Assembly (NCBI RefSeq): GCF_016097555.1
Contig: NC_054713.1
Span: forward strand, 4,419,313-4,483,312
Reading direction: 5' to 3'
DNA length: 64,000 bases
From: Gigantopelta aegis
Lineage: Eukaryota > Mollusca > Gastropoda > Neomphalida > Peltospiridae
Under the pieces are notes generated by a model. It saw only the letters and a program-made list of their open reading frames with translations. It did no database searches and was not told where the DNA came from. Below, in pieces: positions 34,060 to 59,882 of the stretch; position 1 is the stretch's first letter; each line of letters begins with the position of its first letter. The position numbers and the translations under genes were made by a program.

Positions 34060-34659
34060 AGATCACTACAAATCTCTGTACACACGACAACAGGAATGAA
34101 CGCCATTAGGTTTTATTTTGACAGTGAATTTCTTGGAAAATGCGTTGTTCCGAAAATAGAACATCCACGAAAATTTGACCTCATACCATATCTTATTCTG
34201 AAACTTTGTGTAAATCTTGTGGAAAATGCAGTAACTTTTACCAAATTAATAATTAAATTTTCACAAGGTTTATAGAATTACATATCCACTGACAGAAAAA
34301 GATATGAACTAATATATTTGTTTTCTTGCAAGAATGAAATAAAACTTGCTTCTCTGTAAATAACATCCGGTTTGTCCATGTTCATTAGTAGTTGTTGTGA
34401 AATTTCCTCCAACGTATTAGAAGCTTCTTAGCACTTATAATTTCTATTTAAATTTGTTTTAGTATACATGCTGTTGAAAGTTGTTGTAGTTGTTCTTGTT
34501 GTTGTTGATGACGGGTTTTGGGGTTGTAGGTTTTTGGCTAAATGTATTTTATAACTAATTTTGTTAAGTTTTTATAAACATAAAAATATATAAATTAACA
34601 ATAAAATGTTTTATCGTTACACACATTGTTTCATTTATTAACATATTTTATTCTTAATT

Positions 34660-34660
<1 letters not shown>
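34060..34660. other. Intergenic AT-rich DNA
   Basis: Between the zinc-finger gene's upstream side and the CT tract. No gene or known repeat recognised; a small GTT-rich patch lies at 34475-34510. Confidence 0.35.
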
Positions 34661-34945
<285 letters not shown>

Positions 34946-35091
34946 TTTGGGAAAAACGAATTTACATGGGACAAAATACAATATACGAATGTTTGTAAAC
35001 AAGTGCTCTTAAATGGCACGAACGCCATGATGTTGTAAGGGACTCTATTATAGGATTAGTGTTATTGTAGAAGGGAAAGGTTACATGGTAG

Positions 35092-35445
35092 TAGAGTTGG
35101 GCGGTATACCGTATATACTGTTCGGTATCGGTATCATAATCATGTCAATACCGATTTACCGTACCGAGTAAATTTCAAAATATCGAAATGTTATCCGCCA
35201 TTTAGTAAAGCACTAACATTATATCTGACGAACGCAAACAGCTGAAAAGAAGAGAGACACGAGGGCCTTGTGTATGGAATTTAATTTTATTTAAATGAAA
35301 TTAGCGGGTGAGATTTAACTCGGACATGCATTTAAAGCCGAGTATACCGAAAATACCGCTCGATATCGGTATCGGTATCGGTATCGGTATTGTATCAATA
35401 CCGACACCGATACCGAAGCTGAAATTTTAATACTGCCCAGCTCTA
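35092..35445. mobile_element. hAT-type MITE with perfect 8-bp TSD
   Basis: The ends are TAGAGTTGGGCGGTAT and the inverted TAGAGCTGGGCAGTAT. CATGGTAG is duplicated exactly on both sides (35084-35091 and 35446-35453). The interior has GGTATC hexamer repeats. An 8-bp TSD and TAGAG-like termini fit hAT transposons. Confidence 0.9.
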
Positions 35446-35553
35446 CATGGTAGGAGGTATAGGACTGGGTATAAAATTCCCGAGTTTGCATTACGTACCT
35501 GTATTTGCTGAACGGTCCAGTATGTGCCCAGGAGATCATCTGATCAGCCAACT

Positions 35554-36500
35554 CGCCTTGTATCAATATAAGTCGCCTCCTACATATACAAATCGCCTCC
35601 CACCAATACAACTCGCCTCCTATCAATACATCTCGCCTTCCACCGAATATAACTTGGCTCCCACCGAATACAACTCGGCTCCTATCAATACAACTCGGCT
35701 CCTACCAAAACAACTCGGATCCTACCAACACAACTCGGATCCTACCAACACAACTCGGATCCTATCAATACAACTCGGATCCTACCAACACAACTCGGGT
35801 CCTACCAATACAACTCGGCTCCTACCAATACAATTAGGTTTCTACCAATACAATTCGCTCCTACCAATACAACATGCCTCCTACCAATACAACTCACCTC
35901 CTACCAATACAACTCGGATCCTATCAATACAACTAGGCTTCTACCATTACAACTCACCTCTACCAATACAACTCACCTCCTACCAATACAAATCGCCTCC
36001 TACCAATATAGCACACCTCCTACCAATACAAATCTCCTCCAACCAATATAGCACACCTCCTACCAATACAACTCGCCTCCTACCAATAAAAATCGCCTCC
36101 CACCAATACAGCTTTCCTCCTACTAATACACATCGCCTCCTACTAATACAACTCGGCTCCTACCATTACAACCCAGCTCCTACCAATACAACTTGGATCG
36201 TGCGAATACAATTTGGCTCTTACCATACAACTCACCTCCTACCAATACAACTCACCTCTACCAATACAACTCACCTCCTACCAATACAACTAGCTTACTA
36301 CCAATACAACTGGGCTCCCACCATTACAATTTGGTTCCTACCAATACAACCCGTCTCCTACCAATACAACTCACCTCTACCAATACAACTCACCTCCTAC
36401 CAATACAACTAGCTTCCTACCAATACAACTCGGCTCCCACTATTACAATTTGGTTCCTACCAATACAACCCGTCTCCTACCAACACAACTCGCCCCTGAC
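35554..36500. repeat. 20-bp minisatellite
   Basis: About 46 copies of a unit like GCTCCTACCAATACAACTCG. Stop codons are rare in every frame of the unit, so a 321-codon frame (35447-36412) stays open, reading Gln/Tyr/Asn/Thr-rich repeats. I treat it as satellite, not gene. Confidence 0.93.
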
Positions 36501-36694
36501 ATATTTTAGAGGCAAAAGAAATGTTAGTACCAAAGAGAAATTGCCTTATTCGCCCGTGACAGTAACGGAAGACATGTCGACATTTCTTTAATTGTTCCTA
36601 TGTTGTCTTTCATTCATTCTTTCTTTGTTTACGTAAGGTGTAAGGAAACGCCTATACGTGTACCATTTTGAACAAAAAAACAAAAACAACAAAG

Positions 36695-36830
36695 AAAAAT
36701 AATACAAGTTCTGAGAATAAAATAATACAAGTTCTGAGAATATAAAATAATACAAGTTATGAGAATAAAATAATACAAATTCTGAGAATATAAAATAATA
36801 CAAGTTCTGAGAATATAAAATAAATAAATT
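36695..36830. repeat. 24-bp minisatellite
   Basis: About five copies of a unit AATACAAGTTCTGAGAATAT with AAAAT, slightly variable. Confidence 0.88.
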
Positions 36831-36989
36831 GTATAACTAAACATATGTTATAATCGGCTTCAGTGTTGTTGATACGAGTGAACGGCTTGACTTTGGTATC
36901 TAGGTCATCATCCTGAAACAGCCAATCAGACGACTCTAAATCGGACACCTACATAATTATATGGGATATCGTTCTGTGATATAACAAAT

Positions 36990-37560
36990 ATGACAGTGTC
37001 CCCTCCAACGGTGTGTAAAACTAATTAAAACACGTGTGTTGTACAGATAATACTACGTGAGTGGCCGTTAGATTCTATTATTTGACAAAGAGTTGTTTCA
37101 AAACGTATCTAACGAACGAAAGCGAGTTGGATGTTTTTAAACAACGAGTTGTAAGATAATTGGTATCTAACGGACACAAATGTAATATTGTATTTCTTAC
37201 TTATCCTTATATATACAGGTTTAAAATAAATTTACACGTCTTTTCCAACTAAAACCTATTTACAGCCATTGCGATTTTTTTTTTTAAAACAACGAATTGT
37301 AACATAAATGGTATCTAACGGACACGAATGTAGTATTGTATAAATTTCTTACATATCCTCAAAAACCAGGTTTAAAATAAATTTACACGTCTTTTCCTAC
37401 TAAAACGTATTTACAGCCATTGTGTCACAGTGCCACAAATTTCGATCGTGCTTTCTTTCATTAGATGACATGACTGTGGCGACCGGGTTATCAACTAGGA
37501 GCACCCAGTCGTATGTGTTATAAATGACGAATAATGTTCTCACCAACGGGTGTGTGAGAA
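36990..37560 (+). repeat. Dispersed repeat R, copy 3, with internal duplication
   Basis: A 150-bp part (ATCTAACGGACACAAATGTA to CTATTTACAGCCATTG) is present twice in tandem at 37141-37275 and 37291-37422. The rest matches copies at 16880 and 29995, ending with TTCTCACCAACGGGTGTGTG. Confidence 0.75.
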
Positions 37561-37931
37561 ATGATATTAATAACTCTGCTTAAATTAAATAAACTATTAT
37601 ATAATATTTATATAGGTGTGTTCTTTTTCGTTTTTCTTTTTCATATCATAATAGAAACGTTTTTCTTAGGGTTAATTCATGCCGTTCGTTCACGATCAAA
37701 CTCTTCATAGAAAAGTGGGGTTTTTATGAGGTTTATTGACGGCATACCCGACATGCTATAAATAGGTTGAATAAAGCACTTTATATAACAGAGATCACGG
37801 AAAGACAGGTTGTTGTTCTTTTGTCCATTTTTCTCCGGGGTGGTGTTCCTAGTCCTTTCTTCTCCCGTTATGCATCAATAAATACACTCAAAAACATGAG
37901 CTGGAAGCTTTTCATTTAGTACTACAATGGA

Positions 37932-38172
37932 TATATACTGACGCCCCAAAAGAAACTTTACATCTATAAAATTTGAATTTGATAAATAGTGTTGCTAATT
38001 GAAAAGAACCAATTTAGAAACCTCTTTACAAACACTTTGCATGTATTACGAAGTGCATTATGGCGTTTAGATGTTGAACTTCATGATACTTTTGTATCCC
38101 ACCATTCCGTTTGTTGGTTTTCTATAATACAATTTCAAGCCTTGTAAAGTTTCGTTTGGACGTCAGTATATA
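37932..38172. mobile_element. mariner-like TA-flanked MITE upstream of the membrane-protein gene
   Basis: Ends: TATACTGACGCCCCAAAAGA and the inverted TATACTGACGTCCAAACGAA, then AACTTTAC in both, with TA on each side. About 240 bp, no transposase. It ends 640 bases before the start codon at 38812. Confidence 0.75.
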
Positions 38173-38811
38173 ATTTATTCTTGACCAAGTCCGTCATCTG
38201 GGCTGGGCTATTTCTGTTGTATGTTAGAATTTTTATGGTCAATGAAAATCTTACTTCTTTTTTTTTCTTTTCTTTTTTAATGTCCATCTTTTAACCACTG
38301 GCCTAATCATTAATACCGAAAGACTGATTTCATACAATAAACGATAGGCGTCTACACTCTGAAATGACTAACGCCCCTTTTTTGTACAGTGTACCCCATC
38401 TCTACGCTCCTTAGAAATGCACCCACTAATGCATGACAATAGTTGCAGGACCGGTTATTATATTGCGGGTTTCACGGGTGTGAAATACTATCTGGGTATA
38501 CAGTGTGTTAAACTACATGGCTTCTTGTTAAGACTTTGAGGATGATTATGTTTCTTTATTCAGACGCAACACAACCAAGGGTGGATCATCTTAGCAAGAA
38601 TTGAAAGACTGCGAACGTCTTCTGTCTGGCTGGGACTGAGACTTTGCGTCATATCCTCACGGATGCAGTAACGAAACAGATGACAGTAAATTTAAAATGA
38701 CAAAAGAGTTTATAGAATGAAGACGGGTTTAATGTGTTTGTAATATATTTGCAACCAGGAAATTCGGGACTAATTTTGTTTCTTGAAAGACGGTTTTGAA
38801 GAACGAAAATT

Positions 38812-52482
<13,671 letters not shown>

Positions 52483-52595
52483 ACTACATCATAACATGTT
52501 TATCGATTTAAACTACATCATAACAAGTTTATCGATTTAAACTACATATAACATGTCTATCGATTTAAAAATATATATATTTAAAAAATAATAAT

Positions 52596-52601
52596 AATAA
52601 A
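52596..52601 (+). promoter_or_regulatory. Candidate poly(A) signal of the membrane-protein gene
   Basis: AATAAA lies 114 bases after the TAA, within an AAT-rich stretch. Just before it, a 27-base block (ATCGATTTAAACTACATCAT) is repeated three times in the 3' UTR. Confidence 0.5.
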
Positions 52602-52619
52602 ATATAATAACCAAGAGGT

Positions 52620-53000
52620 TGTTTTGCATATAATTTTGGAATGACATGTTATCCATTCGTAATTATTCGGGAGTCCTCGGCCGATTTCACGCAGCAACAT
52701 GCTTATCGCTGAGTGGATCAGTCAAGGAATTGAAACACTATTTAGCCTTCCACGCTGGAGGAAACAAAAGGAATGACACGTTATCTGTTCGTAATTATTC
52801 GGAATTCCTCGGCCGATTCCACGAGTCAACATGATTATGGATTTTAAATGATAATAATAACAAATCTTCGAGTGGCTGAGTCAAGGTACTGAAGCAATAT
52901 TTAGCCTTCTACACTGGAGGAAACAAAACGTTTTGGTTTGTTCATGGAATGACACGTTATATATGTTCGTAATTACCAAGAACGTCTCGGCTGAGTCCAC
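52620..53000. repeat. Tandem repeat, about 145 bp
   Basis: GAATGACATGTTATCCATTC, ATTTAGCCTTCCACGCTGGA and related words recur at about 52640, 52775 and 52947. Three diverged units just after the membrane-protein gene. Confidence 0.75.
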
Positions 53001-53185
53001 AAATCAAACCTCGGACGCACAATATTATCGTTTCTGTAGCGGAAGCGGAACTGTTTTGGCGTGACCATATCCAACTTAGTTTCGGGCACGACCACCCCGG
53101 ATTTGGCCTCTGACTTCGCCAGTGGGCAATTCCGGGGCGGGAGGGTACCAGAGTTATCGTTTCTGTCATTAAACTCTGAAAGTTT

Positions 53186-53575
53186 GTTTTGTATAACGTC
53201 ACCACTAGAGCACATTGATTTGTTAATCATCGGCTATTGGAAGAAAGGAAGGAAGGAAATGTTTTATTTAACGACGCACTCGACACATTAATTATGGTTA
53301 TATGGCGTCGGAAATCGGCTATTGGAAGTCAAACATTTGGTAATTTTGACATATACTCTCAGAGAGGAAACCCGCTATATTTTCTATTAAGTAGTAAGGG
53401 ATATTTTATATGCGCCATCCCACAGACAGGATAGCATATATTGCAACCTTTGATATACCAGTCGTGGTGCACTTGCTGTGACGAGAAATAGCCCAATGGG
53501 TCTACAGACGGGGGTAGTTCCAAGACTGACAGCGCACCAGGCGAGATCTTTACCATTGGGCCACGTCCGGCCCCC
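53186..53575 (-). mobile_element. SINE-A containing a 5'-truncated SINE-B
   Basis: The A tail 53186-53240 resumes at 53314 with ATCGGCTATTGGAAGTCAAA and continues to the head end GGGCCACGTCCGGCCCC. ATCGGCTATTGGA is duplicated on both sides of the inserted piece. Confidence 0.9.
53241..53313 (-). mobile_element. Severely 5'-truncated SINE-B in SINE-A
   Basis: Only the B tail is present (plus: AGAAAGGAAGGAAGGAAATG, TTTATTTAACGACGCACTCG, TATGGCGTCGGAA), flanked by the ATCGGCTATTGGA duplication. Confidence 0.88.
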
Positions 53576-53854
53576 TGCACATTATTCCAAACACCCAGTT
53601 AGCAGTGAAGATATTCTCGTCAAATTGGTAGTTTAACGTCATTTGGTATTACTTTAAAATAAGAATAACTTGTCATTATATCAATCATTTGATCATACGA
53701 TCAGTCAATCAGTCAAAACGTTTACGCACTGAAGGTTCAAGCACGTTTGGGTAGGATACACACTTCAATGGGATCTCGCTCCCCCCTCTCTTGCACCCCT
53801 CCCCCGTATCTCGCTTTCTCTCTGTATCTTTCTCTCTCCTCTATCTCTTTTTCT

Positions 53855-53969
<115 letters not shown>

Positions 53970-54239
53970 ATTTTATATGTCTATACAAAGACATACTTAA
54001 TATGCACATCGCATACCATGGAGTTTAACATATCTAATGTGGAAGACGGATTGCAATTTTACACATATAAAAGACTTTTATTATACTAACGTATATATAC
54101 GGACGTTTTGTAACCAAACTTTCACTGCTTGCAATTAATGCGCAAATTCCATTAGTCCGTAATCAGCATTCGTAATACGTATACGAAACCCGTACTGTGG
54201 AATCGCATCAGTCACTTTCTGTTTCATTTAAATTTTATT

Positions 54240-54480
54240 TTCGTGCTTATGTCCAATTAAGGTTCAAGCACGCTGTCCTGGGCACACACTTCAGCTATCT
54301 GGGCTGTCTGTCCAGGACAGTGGGTTAGGTGTTAGTGAGAGAGACGAAGGTTAGTGGTCTTATACCTACCTATTAAGTCGTTAAAACTCGTTCTGGGTGG
54401 GAGCCGGTACCGGGCTACGAACCCAGTACCTACCAGCCTTATGTCCGATGGCTTAACCACGACACCACCGAGGCCGGTAA
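54240..54480 (-). mobile_element. SINE-C in duplication unit 1
   Basis: Plus-strand reading GTGCTTATGTCCAATTAAGG, CTGTCCTGGGCACACACTTC to CACGACACCACCGAGGCCGG. The CTAACC block is shortened. Confidence 0.9.
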
Positions 54481-54740
54481 TTTCTAGGTAATGGGTTGAG
54501 TAGATTATATCCATGCATCCTCGGTACACGTGTGCGTATCCGATCACTCTATGCGTTGTGGATTACGAATACGTATACGAATACGGATTACGGGTAAATG
54601 GTATACAGCTTAAAATATAGTTGTTCAATGGTGTTTTGCTTATTTTGGTTTGTGAATATCTATTATACATTTGTAACTTGTATATCAATAAACAGTTGAC
54701 AGTTTGTCTCGTTTCCTTTCTTCCTTCCTCCCCCCTCCCA

Positions 54741-54811
<71 letters not shown>

Positions 54812-55087
54812 TTGTATTTCATGTATCTATAAATAGACATACTTAATATGCGCATCACATACCATGGAGTTTCATATATCTAATGTGGAAGACGGATTGC
54901 AATTTTACACATATAAAAGACTTTTATTATACTAACGTATATATACGGACGTTTTGTAACCAAACTTTCACTGCTTGCAATTAATGCGCAACTTCCATTA
55001 GTCCGTAATCAGCATTCGTAATACGTATACGAAACCCGTACTGTGGAATCGCATCAGTCACTTTCTTTGTTTCATTTATATTTTATT

Positions 55088-55328
55088 TTCGTGCTTATGT
55101 CCAATTAATGTTCAAGCACGTTGTCCTGGGCACACACCTCAGCTATCTGGGCTGTCTGTCCAGGACAGTGGGTTAGTTGTTAGTGAGAGAGACGAAGGTT
55201 AGTGGTCTTATACCTACCCATTAAGTCGTTAAAACTCGTTCTGGGTGGGAGCCGGTACCGGGCTGTGAACCCAGTATCTACCAGCCTTATGTCCGATGGC
55301 TTAATCACGACACCACCAAGGCCGGTAA
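55088..55328 (-). mobile_element. SINE-C in duplication unit 2
   Basis: The same insertion as at 54240-54480, copied with the segmental duplication, so it predates it. Confidence 0.9.
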
Positions 55329-55574
55329 TTTCTAGGTAATGGGTTGAGTAGATTATATCCATGCATCCTCGGTACGCGTGTGCGTATCCGATCACTCTAT
55401 GCGTTGTGGATTACGAATACGTATACGAATACGGATTAAGGGCAAATGGTATAGAGCTTAAAATATAGTTGTTCAATGGTATTTTGCTTATTTTGGTTTG
55501 TGAATATCTATTATACATTTGTAACTTGTATATCAATAAACAGTTGACAGTTTGTCTCGTTTCCTTTCTTCCTT

Positions 55575-55593
55575 CCTCTCCCCCCCCCCCCCC

Positions 55594-55656
<63 letters not shown>

Positions 55657-55763
55657 CTGTTTTTTTGCTTGTACTTTCTTTCCCTCTCTTTGTCAGTTTC
55701 ACTTTTTTCTTTCCTTCTTTCTTTGTGTCTCTGTCTACCTCTCCCTGTCCCTCTTTCTGCTTC

Positions 55764-55857
<94 letters not shown>
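55575..55857. repeat. CT-rich microsatellite after unit 2
   Basis: CT runs with an interruption containing TTGTCAGTTTCACTTTTTTC. Confidence 0.93.
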
Positions 55858-55980
55858 AGTTGAATTTATATATACAACATATATGAAAAAACTCTTGACA
55901 TGGATAATAATGGTTAAAAAATTATTAAATCACTTGTCGTTTGAGAAACGGAGTTTGACAAAGGGAGTTTATTGTGTTTG

Positions 55981-56515
55981 AAATGGACACTAAGTTTGGA
56001 CAAACGCAGGACATTTTGAATAAAGTTACAATAGATTGAAACAAGACTTTGTGATGTGGAAAAGGTGGAATACCTTTTAATATAGACTAGAGGTCGTAAT
56101 TATAACAGGTACTTCTCACAAATATGTGTTTTTAGAAATATGAAATATACATTTCGTGGTATCAGAAACACCAAGATGACCTGGGGCCTAATTCACTAAA
56201 CTCTCGCAACTTAGCGATCTCGCAGTACAATATAAAGATACTCACTAAGAGGATGCGATGTTTCTTAAGAAAGCCTGAGAGAGTGAATTAGGCCACAGAA
56301 ACACTTCGGGTGTAGGGAAATTGATAATCTAAACAATTAAATACAAGTAATGTCTGATCTCATTACCCAAACCGGACTAATAGTGAAAAATGTGCCGTAG
56401 TATTTACAAAACCGGACTAATAGTGAAAAATGCGCCGTAGTGTTTACAAAACCGGACTAATAGTGAAAAATGCGCCGTAGTGTTTACAAAACTAGGGTTT
56501 GTCACTTTTCAGTGA
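55981..56515. mobile_element. GGGACA-type MITE with nested MITE and internal triplication
   Basis: The interior matches the copy at 46509 (GGACACTAAGTTTGG, TACTTCTCACAAATATGTG, TTGATAATCTAAACAATTAA). The right end ACTAGGGTTTGTCACTTTTC is mutated and the left end is lost. A 40-bp part (AACCGGACTAATAGTGAAAA) is present three times at 56371-56490. Confidence 0.8.
56183..56297. mobile_element. Short GGGCCTAATTCAC MITE nested in another MITE
   Basis: GGGGCCTAATTCACTAAACT and the inverted right end TGGCCTAATTCACTC. It is the reverse of the copy at 23447-23564, with matching GCGATCTCGCAGT and AGAGGATGC words. Confidence 0.82.
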
Positions 56516-57012
56516 CATGGGCTAGTTTTTACATATATTTATGTGTGATGTTTAAATTAACATTATATCTGTATGATATTTAAATTAAAACATGCAAGTT
56601 TGTTTATATACTTCTTATTCTTTCTTTTTTTGTCACATGAACGGGTTTTGACCGGAAGGGCTTTGACATGGTGGGGTTCTGATCAGGAGTGGTTTTGACA
56701 AGGGAGATTTTAACAAGGCGTTGTTGACAAGGAAGGATTTTGATGTGGCCATCCCCGGGTCAGACCACTGGCTATCCAGAGATCGGACCCGGGACAGACA
56801 TGCTCGAAACTCTAGTGGTATAGAAGCATGTAAATAAATATTGCAATTGGAGTGGCCATCCCCACATATCTACAGGATAGCGCTAGAGAACAATCGAGCT
56901 ACACACCAAGCAACAACATTATAGAAGTTTCAACAAGAGGAACATAGATTTTTAATTAATAGTTCAGTCTATCAAAACAGATTTGCTTTAAGCTGTATGT
57001 ACACAAAATGTG

Positions 57013-57634
57013 CTAATAGTCTTTTCGTATAGCCCCTAAACAAAAATAAAAGGCTTGCGCTCTTGCCTCTGTGGCCGTGCAAGCGGTCATTCGACAGAGA
57101 GCGGAATAGCGTCTTGGTGCCAGTCTAAAACATTTACGGCAAACCAGATAACAGACATTTCGCTTCGCCGCTGCCATTTCTTGGATTCGTTTTTCTGGTC
57201 CATTTCTGTGAATGTTGCTGTTGAATATACGTGCGGGATTAAAATATCTATTGTCTAAAAATGTCGAGAATTCCATTTTGTTTTTATAACCTAAACTTTT
57301 GTCTGGATCTGTCATTCTGTTGTCTTGAGTTTTACGTCTGCCTTCGAATGATATTTCCCTTGTGTTTACTGGATTTGTGGCCGGAGATAACATTTTGTTT
57401 GCACGAGTCAAAGAACGTGTATCTTGAAATATTCGTTCATCTATAAACGATAAACGCAACGCTGGAACGTAGAGCTGACTTGCATGTGCTAAGCGTTCGC
57501 CGTGAACTGGTATAATCAGACGTCTCTGGATGCCATGAACTCTTCTGAAATCTGGCCATGACTTACAGTTGGTAGGTCTAAAGACGATTCCCCACTGACA
57601 GAGAATTAGACAGACCAGACGTAGAAAGATCATT
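57013..57634 (-). CDS. Small secreted Cys-rich protein, possible prohormone (206 residues)
   Basis: Minus strand. ATG at 57633 stands one base after an acceptor, CTATTTTTGTTTCAG, so a 5' untranslated exon lies upstream; stop TAG at 57015-57013. Residues 1-20, MIFLRLVCLILCQWGIVFRP, look like a signal peptide. The middle is polar with basic pairs (QRR, GRR, EKR, AKR). After AAKR, the last 48 residues carry six Cys as C-x3-C-x2-C-x11-C-x4-C-x12-C (CYLVCRKC, LCRMTAC, FYFC). Dibasic cleavage before a six-Cys C-terminal peptide is typical of peptide hormone precursors; the spacing resembles arthropod eclosion hormone (C-x3-C-x2-C start), but I cannot confirm homology. It could also be a non-coding chance frame. 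Confidence 0.55.
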
Positions 57635-57649
57635 CTGAAACAAAAATAG

Positions 57650-57760
57650 AATGGTCAGCTCTATGCTTATTATGATAAAGAAGTTGATGATGATGGTAGT
57701 GATGATTATGATGATGCTTATAATGGATGATGATGACGACGACGATGATGAGGTGTGGGA
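57650..57760. repeat. GAT-rich trinucleotide tract
   Basis: (GATGAT)n and TTATGATG words upstream of the putative peptide gene, in its inferred intron. A similar tract is at 58225-58320. Confidence 0.75.
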
Positions 57761-57924
57761 TTTAAACAGGCGCGGATTTAGGCGGGCGCACGTATATTCA
57801 AACACTATAATATATTACAGAATACATCAAAAATGCAAACTTATCCCGACCATCTGTCAAGGACCTTTAAATTCTATTTCAAAAACAAGAACGGCTTTTG
57901 GGCCCCCTCTATTAAAAAATCTTA

Positions 57925-58230
57925 GATCCGCGCCGGTTGAGTGCTCGCTTGAGGTGCTTGCGTCGCAGGATCGAGCCACCTCGGTGGATACATCCAACTG
58001 ATTTTTTTCTCTCGTTCCAACCAGTAAAGCACACCTGGTCAAAGGCCGAGGTATGTGCTTTCCTGACTGTGGGGAAAGTGCATATAAAAGACCCCTTGCA
58101 GCATAAGTAAAGATTTAGCGGGTTTCCTCTGATGACTAAATGTGTCAGAATTACCTAATGTTTGACATCCATTAGCTGATGATTAATTAATCAATGTGCT
58201 CTAGTGGTGTTGTTAAACAAAACAAACTAA
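57925..58230 (+). mobile_element. SINE with a distinct head and A tail
   Basis: The head has GAGTGCTCGCTTGAGGTGCT and GTCGCAGGATCGAGCCACCT, unlike A, B or C. The body and tail are A-type (GTCAGAATTACCTAATGTTT, GTTGTTAAACAAAACAAAC). It resembles the third head at 16672 and the heads at 60240-60965. Confidence 0.8.
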
Positions 58231-58329
58231 CAGATGATGATGAAGATGGTGATGATAATAATAATCGTAATAATGACTGTTATGATGATGATAATGGTGG
58301 TGGTGGTGATGATGATGAAATATTAATTT

Positions 58330-59680
58330 TTGAGTTTATCATCAAGTTATGATTTGCAGGAAACTAAATACCGTTCACAAGAATACTTTTTTGAAAGACT
58401 ATGTGATATTTATTGCAAGATAACATCAACAACAACAACTTCGTTTATGTTATAAACAGAACTACATAAGTATGTAGACTACACAATTTGGTATTGTGGG
58501 GCAAGTAAAATCTCTATAACATTTGCCTAAAAGTAACTAAAATATGCATATAATATCCTCTCATTTAAAAAACGAAAACAGTGCACATTGCACTAGGATA
58601 TTGGTTGTTTTCCTTCCTTTAATAGTACATAAATGAGATAGCGTCATCATGATTGAAGGCAGGAACGAATGAATGAATAATTAATCGTCCATTCATTCAA
58701 TCATCAATCAATAAAATTATTAATCGAGAACTAAATAAATACATTTCTGAAAAGGAAAACAAAATCCGTATTAATCAGTGTTTTGGCATTTGCAATGGGT
58801 TCATTATTTCCCGATATTATTGAGCAATACACTGTAGTTAATGATATCTCTACAGAAAATGTGGGCGTTTTCTCGGCTAGATGGCTGTGACGTCACTGTG
58901 AGACCAACCATTTCCATACCAATGTCACATTACGTGTATTTGTCGCGATGTTTAAACTTTAGTTAGAGTCTGGTTTAGCTAAACAGTGTTCCGTGAAACT
59001 CGTAGGCGATATTTCCCTTGGGTAACACGATTATAACGACGTATTTGCTTTGTTATATTTATTCTACGCAGTTCATTCTCTGCTGGTAATTGGACCTCCA
59101 AATCGGTAAAAATCATAAAATGTAAAGGCAGATCAGCAACAAACACTAAATTTATAATTTTATGTTATAAACTTTTAAAATTTCTTCCTTCGTTCTTTCG
59201 TACTTTCTATCTTCATTTCTTTTTTTCCTGTCTGTGGGATGGTGCATGTAAAGGGCCCCTTGCTTACTAATGGGAAAATTCACCCCTGGGTCAAACCGCT
59301 GGCCTTGCGAAGGGTAGGACCCAGGTGGGGGGGGGGGGGGGGCATGCCTGAACCCTAGTGGATATAGGCATGTAAAACAAGTTTCTAGATTCTAGAATGG
59401 AAAGAAAAATCTCCCCAAACCTTTTCCTCTCCAGGTAGGAGGAGCCGGCGAAAATCGACACCTGTGCCCATGACAGGCGTGCGCTACAACAGCTTGATCT
59501 GAATGTGCACGTTAAAACCTATGACCTGACCTGACCTAATGCCGTTAAACAAAACAAACCTTATTAAACGTTTCGGGTTTTTTCTTCTCATTCCTTTGCT
59601 TCATTCATTCTTTCTTTCGTACCACACTAAACGGAAGAAGGCAAGGGGGTTACCTCTTCCACAAAAATACAAGTGCCCTT
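58330..59680. other. Intergenic DNA, little recognised
   Basis: AT-rich. 59229-59400 mixes a SINE body scrap (CTGTCTGTGGGATGGTGCAT) with an unrelated repeat containing CCTGAACCCTAGTGGATATA, which also occurs in similar form near 56754-56840. A G-run lies at 59327-59342. No gene seen. Confidence 0.4.
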
Positions 59681-59682
59681 TT

Positions 59683-59735
59683 TAGTTTGTTTTGTTTAAC
59701 GACACCACTAAAACACGTTGATTTCTCAATCATCA
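59683..59735 (-). mobile_element. SINE-A terminal fragment
   Basis: GTTTGTTTTGTTTAACGACA to CAATCATCAGTAACTG, the A 3' end only. Confidence 0.75.
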
Positions 59736-59882
59736 GTAACTGATTGCACAGTATGCAGACCTCGTCCTTTAAGAGGAGCTATCCCTCTCGCTCACCACCC
59801 ACCCACTTGAAAATAGTTCAAGAAGAGTAATTTTCAGCTCTCCTTACCATGTGAATTTATACGGTATCAATATGGTAATATT

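Larger units (their letters stand above)
53985..55575. repeat. 848-bp tandem segmental duplication
   Basis: Unit 1 is about 53985-54740 plus a CT tract; unit 2 is about 54832-55575 plus a CT tract. Matching landmarks are shifted by 846-848 bases (ACATACTTAATATG at 53991/54837; CAGTTGACAG at 54692/55540). The copies differ by only a few percent. Each contains a minus-strand SINE-C. Confidence 0.93.

Noticed and set aside
35447..36412. A 321-codon open frame on the plus strand, rich in Gln, Tyr, Asn, Thr
   Set aside because: It is the translation of a 20-bp minisatellite whose unit lacks stops; repeats, not selection, keep it open. No start context, splice signals or flanking unique coding sequence.
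36588..36948. Hydrophobic minus-strand frames of 63-71 codons
   Set aside because: Translations of the 24-bp AT-rich minisatellite; no evidence of a membrane protein.
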